From: Rhodocyclales bacterium
GTDB lineage: Bacteria; Pseudomonadota; Gammaproteobacteria; Burkholderiales; Rhodocyclaceae
Assembly (NCBI GenBank): GCA_021413665.1
Contig: JAIOPW010000366.1
Location: 1 to 5,790, forward strand
Length of the DNA stretch: 5,790 nucleotides
Direction of reading: 5' to 3'
Shown here piece by piece: positions 1 through 4,738 of this stretch. The stretch's first letter is position 1; each line of letters starts with the position of its first letter. The notes beneath the pieces were generated by a model, which did no database searches, was not told the DNA's origin, and saw nothing but the letters and a program-made list of their open reading frames with translations. Made by a program: the position numbers and the translations under genes.

Positions 1-71
1 TCAGGCAGGCGCAGGCTGTGCGCGAGCAGCAGGCCTTCGCACTCCACCAGCGGAAATTCGCCGAAGATCAC
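1..71 (-). CDS. N-terminus of a probable molybdopterin-binding (MoeA-like / MobA-fusion) protein, partial
   Basis: Only the first 23 codons are present; the gene runs off the left edge. It begins with GTG, which shares four bases (GTGA) with the stop codon of the preceding XdhC-type gene, so the two are probably translationally coupled. The visible peptide starts MIFGEFPLVECEG and continues to AHSLRLP. The pattern of an early F-G, then P-L, E-G and A-H-S-L resembles the start of molybdopterin-binding proteins that carry a MoeA-like domain, often fused to a MobA-type cytidylyltransferase, and these commonly lie beside xdhC genes. Such a protein would help make or load the cytosine form of the molybdenum cofactor for a xanthine dehydrogenase-type enzyme. 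With so few residues, the family call depends largely on the peptide pattern and the neighbours. Confidence 0.55.
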   Translation of the reverse strand, partial: MIFGEFPLVECEGLLLAHSLRLP

Positions 72-763
72 GCGCGTTCGCCGCGGTAGCGAACCTGGAT
101 CACTTCGGCCAGGATGGATACGGCGATCTCGGCCGGTGAGCGGCCACCCAGGTCGAGGCCGATCGGCGAATGAATGCGTCCGGTGAGTTCACCAAGACCG
201 GCGGCGCGCAAACGCTCCAGGCGCTTTTCATGCGTGCGCCGACTGCCCAGCGCGCCGATGTAGAAGAGCGCGCTTGGCAGCGCCAGTTCCAGCGCGGGAT
301 CATCGAGTTTCGGATCATGGGAGAGCGCCACCAGCGCCGTCTTGTCATCGAGCCCGAGACGCGCCAGCGCCTCGTCGGGCCACTCGTCGCTGAGCTGCAC
401 GCCGGGGAAGCGCTCGGGCGAGGCGAAGGCCCCGCGCGGATCGATGACGATGACCTCGAAGCCGGCGGCAGCGGCCATCGGCGCCAGCGCCTGGGCGATA
501 TGCACGGCGCCGACGATCAGCAGGCGTGGCGAGGGCACGTAGGCCCGCGCGAACAAACCCTCGTCGCCGGCAAGCGGCGTCGAGCGTCCCGAAACCAGCA
601 GGCTGCGTGCTTCGACCAGCTGCCCAGCCGACAGGGAGAACTCTCCTTCGATCGCTCCCGAATCCAGCAGGCACTGCACGCCGTCACCCAGGCGTGTCAC
701 CACGACCAACGCCTGGCGCTGCCTTTGCGCCGCGGCGATTCTAGCCAGCGCCGCGCTCTTCAT
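68..763 (-). CDS. XdhC family protein, C-terminal Rossmann domain (Mo-hydroxylase maturation)
   Basis: This 231-residue protein corresponds to the second half of an XdhC/CoxF-type maturation factor. Such proteins bind the molybdenum cofactor, help sulfurate it and insert it into xanthine dehydrogenase-family hydroxylases in the cytoplasm. Residues 81-93 form the nucleotide-binding strand and turn (LLIVGAVHIAQAL). Residues 168-178 (FYIGALGSRRT) and 197-217 (IHSPIGLDLGG through EIAVSI) are hallmark motifs of the XdhC C-terminal domain. The first 75 residues match the linker that follows the N-terminal domain in one-piece XdhC proteins. Its ATG overlaps the stop codon of the upstream XdhC N-terminal gene as ATGA, so the two halves are probably made together. 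One oddity is that the usual G-A-G-H turn reads G-A-V-H here. The family is clear; the client enzyme is unknown. Confidence 0.88.
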   Translation of the reverse strand: MKSAALARIAAAQRQRQALVVVTRLGDGVQCLLDSGAIEGEFSLSAGQLVEARSLLVSGRSTPLAGDEGLFARAYVPSPRLLIVGAVHIAQALAPMAAAAGFEVIVIDPRGAFASPERFPGVQLSDEWPDEALARLGLDDKTALVALSHDPKLDDPALELALPSALFYIGALGSRRTHEKRLERLRAAGLGELTGRIHSPIGLDLGGRSPAEIAVSILAEVIQVRYRGERA

Positions 764-1083
764 TCCACCGGTTCCACGAAGACCTGCACCCGGCCGCCAC
801 AGGCCAGCCCCACTTGCCAGGCCTGCTCGTCGCTGACGCCGAATTCCAGTAACTGCGGGCGGCCATTGGCCATCACTTGCGCGGCGGCATCGATCACGGC
901 GCCCTCGATGCAGCCGCCGGAGACCGATCCGACGAAATGCCCGGCGTCATCGACCGCAAGGTGGCTGCCCTCGGGACGTGGCGAGGAACCCCAGGTGCTG
1001 ACCACCGTGGCCAGCGCAGCGGACTTGCCGGCTGCCCGCCATTGCCGGAGCGTCTCAAACAGGGAATCGTCGTCTGCGTTCAT
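760..1083 (-). CDS. XdhC family protein, N-terminal XdhC/CoxI domain
   Basis: This 107-residue protein is essentially one XdhC_CoxI domain. Visible hallmarks are ATVVSTWGSSPRPEGSHLAV (residues 25-44), the loop GSVSGGCIEGAV (52-63) containing the conserved cysteine C58, and the late GLACGGRVQVFVEP (92-105) containing C95. The domain belongs to the chaperones that mature molybdenum hydroxylases, and together with the next gene it makes up a complete two-piece XdhC. It is the first gene of a minus-strand unit facing away from the trpB-like gene. I chose the ATG at 1083 because the domain's first helix starts just after it. An in-frame ATG at 1101 would add six residues (MGWIAK), and neither start has a strong ribosome site; a weak GGATGG lies upstream of 1083. 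Confidence 0.87.
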   Translation of the reverse strand: MNADDDSLFETLRQWRAAGKSAALATVVSTWGSSPRPEGSHLAVDDAGHFVGSVSGGCIEGAVIDAAAQVMANGRPQLLEFGVSDEQAWQVGLACGGRVQVFVEPVE

Positions 1084-1136
1084 TTTGGCTATCCATCCCA
1101 TTCAGCGCCATACCCGAGCGCAATGAGTTCATCCAC

Positions 1137-1163
1137 TTTATAGACTCGCGAATCAGGCGGCAA
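1137..1163 (-). promoter_or_regulatory. Candidate promoter of the xdhC-like unit
   Basis: Read on the minus strand, TATAAA (1142-1137) is a good -10 box about 54 bases upstream of the ATG at 1083. TTGCCG (1163-1158) is a mediocre -35 box with a short 15-base spacer. The -35 overlaps the perfect palindrome GGCAATTGCC (1159-1168), a possible regulator site. The call is tentative because of the spacer length. Confidence 0.35.
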
Positions 1164-1266
1164 TTGCCTCAAACAAGAACGCGCTCCAGGCCTTGGCCGC
1201 CGTGTCCGCTTTGCATTGCAACAAACCGCGCCCCGCAAAATAAATCAAGAAACCCTTTCATACGGA

Positions 1267-1296
1267 TTGACATTCCGGCAACTCTTTGCATACAGT
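1267..1296 (+). promoter_or_regulatory. Candidate sigma70-type promoter of the trpB2-like gene
   Basis: A perfect -35 hexamer TTGACA (1267-1272) is followed, after 18 bases, by TACAGT (1291-1296), which matches the -10 consensus at four of six positions. Transcription would begin near 1303, leaving a leader of about 120 bases before the ATG at 1424. The -10 is weak and overlaps an inverted repeat, as expected of a repressible or activator-dependent promoter. Confidence 0.5.
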
Positions 1297-1305
1297 GTAC
1301 CGTAT
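1290..1305. promoter_or_regulatory. Imperfect palindrome, candidate operator over the trpB2 promoter
   Basis: The 16-mer ATACAGTGTACCGTAT has inverted arms ATAC/GTAT and matches its own reverse complement at 12 of 16 positions. It covers the proposed -10 box and the start point. A bound repressor there would block initiation. The size and dyad shape would suit a GntR- or MarR-type dimer, but no regulator gene is in the window and the regulator is unknown. Confidence 0.3.
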
Positions 1306-1423
1306 CCTGAATTGGACTTGCCACCTGAAGGACGGGAGACGGATTCGCCCGGCCTCAATCCATCTCTGATCCAAGATCGCAGCCCGGCCCGAATCGACCA
1401 GAATAACCATCGAGGAGACAAAC

Positions 1424-2794
1424 ATGCAACAGACCCGTGTCACGCTGGAACAGAACGAGATCCCGACCCACTGGTACAACGTCGTCGCGGACATGCCCAA
1501 TCCGCCGCTGCCGCCGCTGGCACCCGATGGCAACCCGGTGACTCCGGAACAGATGCTGGCGATCTTCCCCGGCAATCTGCTCGAACAGGAAATGAGCGCC
1601 GAACGCTGGATCCCGATTCCGGAAGAAGTACGCGAAGTCTATAGCCTGTGGCGTCCGACGCCGCTGATGCGCGCGGTCCGCCTGGAAAAGGTGCTGGGTA
1701 CGCCCTGCAAGATCTTCTTCAAATACGAAGGTGTCAGCCCGTCCGGTTCGCACAAGACCAACACCTCGGTGCCGCAGGCCTACTACAACAAGCAGGCCGG
1801 CTTCTCGCGCCTGACGACCGAAACCGGCGCCGGCCAATGGGGTTCGGCGCTGGCCTTCGCCGGCCAGATGTATGGCATGGACATCCGCATCTACATGGTC
1901 AAGATCAGCTACGAACAGAAGCCCTATCGCCGCTCGATGATGCAGACCTGGGGCGCCAACGTCTTCCCGAGCCCGACCGACATGACGAATGCAGGCCGCG
2001 ATGCGCTGGCCAAGGACCCGAACAACCAGGGCAGCCTGGGCCTGGCAATCTCGGAAGCCGTCGAAGAAGCCGCGTCCCGTGCGGACACGAACTACTCGCT
2101 GGGCTCGGTGCTCAACCACGTCCTGTTGCACCAGACCATCATCGGCCAGGAAGCCAAGACCCAGATGGCCAAGATCGGCGAGTATCCCGACATGGTGTTC
2201 GCGCCCTGCGGCGGCGGATCGAACTTCGCCGGCATCGCCTTCCCCTTCCTCGCCGACAAGGCCGCCGGCAAGAAGGTGCGCCTGGTGGGTGTCGAGCCGA
2301 CCTCCTGCCCGTCGATGACCAAGGGCATCTATGCCTATGACTACGGCGATGTTTCCGGCTACACGCCGCTGATGAAGATGTACACGCTGGGCCACAACTT
2401 CATGCCGCCGGGCATCCACGCCGGCGGCCTGCGTTACCACGGCGAGTCGCCGCTGGTGTCGCAGCTCTACCACGAGAAGCTGATCGAGGCCGTCGCCGTT
2501 CCGCAGGTAGCCACCTTTGCCGCCGGCGTGATGTTCGCCAAGGCCGAGGGCATCATCCCGGCACCGGAATCCTGCCACGGGATTCGCGCCGTGATCGACG
2601 AAGCCCTGCGCTGCAAGGAAACCGGCGAAGCCAAAACGCTGCTGTTCTGCCTCTCCGGCCACGGCCACTTCGACATGGCCTCCTACGACCGCTACCTGTC
2701 GGGCAAACTGGAGGACTTCGACTATCCGGCGGCGCTGGTGCAGGAAGCGCTGAAGGAACTGCCGAAGGTGGACTGGCCGCCGAAGGCCGCCTGA
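1424..2794 (+). CDS. trpB2: Tryptophan synthase beta-like PLP enzyme, TrpB2 type
   Basis: This complete 456-residue PLP enzyme should join indole and L-serine to give L-tryptophan, or catalyse a related beta-replacement. It is longer than ordinary TrpB (about 400 residues) and has TrpB2 traits: an extended N-terminus, SPSGSHKTNTS (105-115) with the PLP lysine K111, TETGAGQWG (132-140) with the catalytic glutamate E133, the phosphate-binding GGGSN (263-267), PAPES (379-383) and SGHGHFD (411-417). No trpA, trpC or trpF lies nearby, so it probably acts alone on free indole rather than in an alpha-beta complex. The ATG is preceded by GAGGAG six bases upstream. A strong terminator follows, suggesting a mainly monocistronic transcript. 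The family is secure. The physiological substrate is inference; indole salvage is the usual proposal for stand-alone TrpB2. Confidence 0.93.
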   Translation: MQQTRVTLEQNEIPTHWYNVVADMPNPPLPPLAPDGNPVTPEQMLAIFPGNLLEQEMSAERWIPIPEEVREVYSLWRPTPLMRAVRLEKVLGTPCKIFFKYEGVSPSGSHKTNTSVPQAYYNKQAGFSRLTTETGAGQWGSALAFAGQMYGMDIRIYMVKISYEQKPYRRSMMQTWGANVFPSPTDMTNAGRDALAKDPNNQGSLGLAISEAVEEAASRADTNYSLGSVLNHVLLHQTIIGQEAKTQMAKIGEYPDMVFAPCGGGSNFAGIAFPFLADKAAGKKVRLVGVEPTSCPSMTKGIYAYDYGDVSGYTPLMKMYTLGHNFMPPGIHAGGLRYHGESPLVSQLYHEKLIEAVAVPQVATFAAGVMFAKAEGIIPAPESCHGIRAVIDEALRCKETGEAKTLLFCLSGHGHFDMASYDRYLSGKLEDFDYPAALVQEALKELPKVDWPPKAA

Positions 2795-2808
2795 TCCACG
2801 ACCGCGCG

Positions 2809-2814
2809 TAGAAT
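2809..2814 (+). promoter_or_regulatory. Possible -10 box (TAGAAT) for the thioesterase gene
   Basis: TAGAAT matches TATAAT at five of six positions and lies between the trpB2 stop and the terminator hairpin. No -35 is recognisable at 16-18 bases upstream (GC-rich sequence inside the trpB2 end). If it is used, transcription would begin almost exactly at the base of the hairpin. The support is weak. Confidence 0.2.
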
Positions 2815-2822
2815 CGCGTCCG

Positions 2823-2860
2823 GGGGAAGGGAGTTTGCCACTCCCTTCCCCTGTTTTTTT
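2823..2860 (+). terminator. Strong intrinsic terminator after trpB2
   Basis: GGGGAAGGGAG (2823-2833) pairs perfectly over 11 bp with CTCCCTTCCCC (2841-2851) around a 7-base loop, followed directly by TGTTTTTTT (2852-2860). This is a textbook Rho-independent terminator on the plus strand, 28 bases after the trpB2 stop. The reverse strand has no U-tract after the stem, so it acts in one direction only. It ends only 19 bases before the thioesterase ATG. Confidence 0.92.
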
Positions 2861-2879
2861 CCTCACATACGAGACAACC

Positions 2880-3314
2880 ATGCCATCCGTAGCGCAAGCC
2901 TTTGAATGCGACAAGCTGATCCGCTTCCACCACTGCGATCCGGCCGGCATCGTTTTTTATCCGCAGTACTTCGTGCTCTTCAACGAACTGGTCGAGGACT
3001 GGTTCAACCAGGGTCTGGCGATCGACTTCGCGCGCCTGCACGTCGAAGACGGAATCGGCATCCCCATGGGCAGCATCGAATGCAAATTCCTGTCACCGAG
3101 CAAGGTGGGCGAGACCCTGCGCCTGTCGCTGTCGATCAACCGCATCGGCAAGAGTTCGCTGCAGTTGAACGTCACCGGCAAGTCGGGTGGCGAAACCCGC
3201 GTTCAGGCAACGTTGACCGTGGTGCAGGCCTCGCTGAAGACGCGGCGTTCGCTGCCCTTCCCCGACGACATGCGCGCCAGGCTGGAACGCTACGTGGTGC
3301 CACCGCCCGGATGA
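2880..3314 (+). CDS. Acyl-CoA thioesterase, hotdog fold, 4-hydroxybenzoyl-CoA thioesterase type
   Basis: This 144-residue protein fits one hotdog domain of the 4HBT/YbgC group, which hydrolyses aryl- or acyl-CoA thioesters. The signature CDPAGIVFYPQYF (19-31) holds the catalytic aspartate D20, equivalent to Asp17 of the Pseudomonas 4-hydroxybenzoyl-CoA thioesterase. The later GSIECKFLSPSKVGETL (64-80) is the usual central strand region. A TTG start at 2835 lies inside the loop of the trpB2 terminator, so I chose the ATG at 2880, which has a weak GAGACAACC-type ribosome site. It probably hydrolyses an aryl-CoA such as 2-aminobenzoyl-CoA, either as a pathway step or to recycle trapped CoA; the facing ligase operon makes this likely but does not prove it. 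Its last 25 bases overlap the tail of the zinc-ribbon gene on the other strand. Confidence 0.85.
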   Translation: MPSVAQAFECDKLIRFHHCDPAGIVFYPQYFVLFNELVEDWFNQGLAIDFARLHVEDGIGIPMGSIECKFLSPSKVGETLRLSLSINRIGKSSLQLNVTGKSGGETRVQATLTVVQASLKTRRSLPFPDDMRARLERYVVPPPG

Positions 3315-3484
3315 GGCCCCTTTGTCGCGAGTTCTTGCAGCGCGCGCTGGAATTCGGCGATTGAATCCACGGTAATTTCCTCGCCGCATTCATAGCAGTG
3401 TGCGCCGTTGGTGCGATCGACCCAGCGGCAGCCGCAATGATCGCAGGCAAGTTCCGGAGCGCCGTGCGGGTTGTAGAAGATCAT
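3290..3484 (-). CDS. Small four-cysteine zinc-ribbon protein, unknown function
   Basis: This 64-residue protein has two CxxC knuckles, C14-x2-C17 and C30-x2-C33, separated by 12 residues with W21 and G27 between them, as in a zinc ribbon. The C-terminal half is a short helix-prone segment (SIAEFQRALQELA) ending in a glycine-rich tail. The ATG at 3484 overlaps the upstream stop as ATGA and has GGAG seven bases before it; both favour it over a TTG six bases further upstream. It is the last gene of the five-gene ligase operon. Its stop lies inside the convergent thioesterase gene and no terminator follows. I do not recognise a named family. It could bind metal, nucleic acid or a partner protein, and its coupling suggests it works with the two small proteins before it. 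Confidence 0.78.
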   Translation of the reverse strand: MIFYNPHGAPELACDHCGCRWVDRTNGAHCYECGEEITVDSIAEFQRALQELATKGPHPGGGTT

Positions 3485-3960
3485 CGGCAAGCTCCGAGAA
3501 AGGCAAGCCCGAGGGACTCGAGAAAATCTTCATAACCGGCGTCCTGCAACTGGGCCTTGTTCCTGAAAAGGAAGAACATGATGTTGCCGCGCCGGATCAG
3601 ACGCTTGATGGTCTTCAGCATGTCGCCGCCCAACTCCGCCAGCATTGTGTCCATCGCCTCCTGATCAGCCACCAGCAGGACGTCGACACGCGTCGAGGAC
3701 ATCCCGGCAAAGCGCTCGATGCGCACCGACATGCCGCCGTTCTCGATCTCCCAAGCCATCAGCGGTACCTCGGTGGCAACCACCCGCACCCCTTCCAGGC
3801 GCTTGCCGGGCAGGATGCCCGATGCTTCGCGTGAAACGAAGCCGATCCGCGAGCCGGCCTCCATATCGACAAACAATTCGCGCTGGCGGTCGAGCATGGA
3901 CTGCCACTGGCTCATGTCGCCAAACATTTCCCCGAATAGTTGATCCGTCGCGATAGTCAT
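3481..3960 (-). CDS. Hypothetical protein, 159 residues, paralogue of the upstream 128-residue protein
   Basis: I do not recognise this family. The protein is soluble-looking, with no signal peptide or clear membrane segment. Residues 1-35 are rich in methionine, glutamine and acidic residues and probably helical; the middle (about 40-95) looks beta-rich. The last 90 residues resemble the protein encoded immediately upstream: VDVLLVADQEAMD (92-104) and AGYEDFLESLGLA (141-153) match GMLLVMSEAAVD and AGILDFIESLELA there, with similar spacing and a phenylalanine/leucine/arginine-rich stretch between them. Its ATG shares one base with the upstream stop (TGATG) and has no good ribosome site of its own, so translation probably depends on coupling. 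The operon position suggests a role tied to aryl-CoA metabolism, perhaps as a structural or accessory subunit, but that is inference. Confidence 0.8.
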   Translation of the reverse strand: MTIATDQLFGEMFGDMSQWQSMLDRQRELFVDMEAGSRIGFVSREASGILPGKRLEGVRVVATEVPLMAWEIENGGMSVRIERFAGMSSTRVDVLLVADQEAMDTMLAELGGDMLKTIKRLIRRGNIMFFLFRNKAQLQDAGYEDFLESLGLAFLGACR

Positions 3961-4346
3961 CAGTGTTTGGGCGTTGCCAGTTCCAGCGATTCGATGAAGT
4001 CAAGAATTCCGGCCGCTTCCAGCGTATCCCTCCGCTGCAGCAGGAAGGGCTTGATCTGAAGCCGGCGCACGAGACCCGCCATGCAGGATTCGCCTTCGGC
4101 ACAAACGGCATCCACTGCTGCCTCGCTCATGACAAGCAGCATGCCCCATTCCGGGGGAAAGCGTCCGTCGAAGCTGCAATGCACCCCCGGATGCTTGCCG
4201 TCAGGCCACCACAACCATGCCGAGCCGCTCTTCGCCGCGTAATCGTCCTCATCGACAAAGGCCACCGCGAGCGATTCCGTCACCTCACCTTCAGCGGCGG
4301 GAAGTACCGCGAGCACTTTCGGCCAGCTTGCCGCATCCAGCCTCAT
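3960..4346 (-). CDS. Hypothetical protein, 128 residues, related to the downstream 159-residue protein
   Basis: This 128-residue protein belongs to no family I can name. It has a tryptophan-rich central segment (AWLWWPDGK, 43-51), then GMLLVMSEAAVD (68-79), two cysteines (C82, C88), a basic stretch (RRLQIKPFLLQRR, 94-106) and an ending AGILDFIESLELA (112-124). The last part matches the C-terminus of the next gene's product, so the two look like ancient duplicates. The chosen ATG at 4346 overlaps the Rid-type gene's stop as ATGA. The reading frame stays open upstream to 4640, but that stretch is antiparallel-free coding space already used by the Rid gene in another frame and yields an arginine-rich translation, so I excluded it. 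No signal peptide or membrane helix is seen. The function is unknown; context ties it to the ligase and Rid genes. Confidence 0.8.
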   Translation of the reverse strand: MRLDAASWPKVLAVLPAAEGEVTESLAVAFVDEDDYAAKSGSAWLWWPDGKHPGVHCSFDGRFPPEWGMLLVMSEAAVDAVCAEGESCMAGLVRRLQIKPFLLQRRDTLEAAGILDFIESLELATPKH

Positions 4347-4738
4347 GCGTCGGGTATGACGGCCGTCACCTCGATCTCGACTTTCGCGCCTTCCTCGACA
4401 AAACCGGCGACCTGCACCGCGGTCATGGCCGCGTTGTAGCTGCCGATGATCTTGCGGAAGACCGCACCGAGTTCCTTCTGCTTGGCCCAGTATTCCTCCT
4501 TGCTGCCGAGGTACCAGGTCATGCGTACGATGTGCTCCGGCGTGGCGCCGGCTTCCTTGAGGACGGCCACGATGTTCTTCAACGCCTGCTCGGCCTGGCT
4601 CACGATGTCGGGGCCGGGAAACTTGCATTCCTCGTCCCATCCGACCTGGCCGGCGACGAACACCATCTGGCCGCGAGCCATCACGCCGTGGCTGTAGCCC
4701 TTGGCCAGCGGCCAGCCGGGGGGCAGCAATGTCTTCAT
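4343..4738 (-). CDS. Rid (YjgF/YER057c/UK114) family protein lacking the signature arginine
   Basis: This 131-residue protein has the length and strand pattern of the trimeric Rid family. Visible features are GQMVFVAGQVGWD (23-35), the helix QAEQALKNIVAVLKEAGA (48-65), VRMTWYLGSKEEY (71-83) and the closing VEIEVTAVIP (120-129). True RidA enzymes hydrolyse 2-enamines and imines using a conserved arginine (Arg105 in E. coli RidA). By alignment around VEVARL/VQVAGF, that position is methionine M105 here. The protein therefore belongs with the Rid subgroups that lack the arginine, and its activity cannot be assumed. It directly follows the CoA ligase with an ATGA overlap and has a strong AAGGAG seven bases before its ATG. 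A role in removing or stabilising an amino/imino intermediate of 2-aminobenzoyl-CoA metabolism is plausible but unproven. Confidence 0.88.
   Translation of the reverse strand: MKTLLPPGWPLAKGYSHGVMARGQMVFVAGQVGWDEECKFPGPDIVSQAEQALKNIVAVLKEAGATPEHIVRMTWYLGSKEEYWAKQKELGAVFRKIIGSYNAAMTAVQVAGFVEEGAKVEIEVTAVIPDA

Larger units (their letters stand above)
1084..1423. other. Divergent intergenic regulatory region
   Basis: This 340-base stretch separates the minus-strand xdhC-like unit from the plus-strand trpB2-like gene. I find no convincing gene in it: a plus-strand frame open from 1216 runs into trpB2 out of frame and has no family resemblance. It holds candidate promoters for both directions and three small palindromes: GGCAATTGCC (1159-1168), TTGCATTGCAA (1211-1221) and an imperfect 16-mer at 1290-1305. 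These are listed separately where they support a call. The predicted trpB2 leader of about 120 bases shows no riboswitch or attenuator that I can recognise by eye. Confidence 0.6.

Noticed and set aside
1084..1101. Earlier ATG at 1101 for the XdhC N-terminal protein
   Set aside because: Not excluded, but the six extra residues lie outside the conserved domain and there is no better ribosome site; the ATG at 1083 is preferred with moderate confidence.
170..1126. Plus-strand open frame of 318 codons over the xdhC-like genes
   Set aside because: It lies opposite two genes with clear XdhC motifs, and its translation shows no recognisable domain.
1216..1644. Plus-strand open frame of 142 codons running from the intergenic region into trpB2
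   Set aside because: It overlaps the start of trpB2 in another frame, has no domain resemblance and has no ribosome site.
2835..2879. TTG start giving a 15-residue extension of the thioesterase
   Set aside because: The start codon and the following codons lie in the loop, 3' stem and T-tract of the intrinsic terminator, and the hotdog domain needs no extension.
1355..2950. Long minus-strand open frame of 531 codons antisense to trpB2
   Set aside because: It mirrors a clearly real TrpB2 gene, its translation is rich in R, G, H, V and A as expected from the antisense of GC-rich codons, and it runs through the trpB2 terminator and the thioesterase start.
4347..4640. Upstream extension of the 128-residue protein to 226 residues
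   Set aside because: The added part is an arginine- and glycine-rich shadow of the Rid gene in another frame, and the ATG at 4346 makes a clean ATGA overlap matching the rest of the operon.
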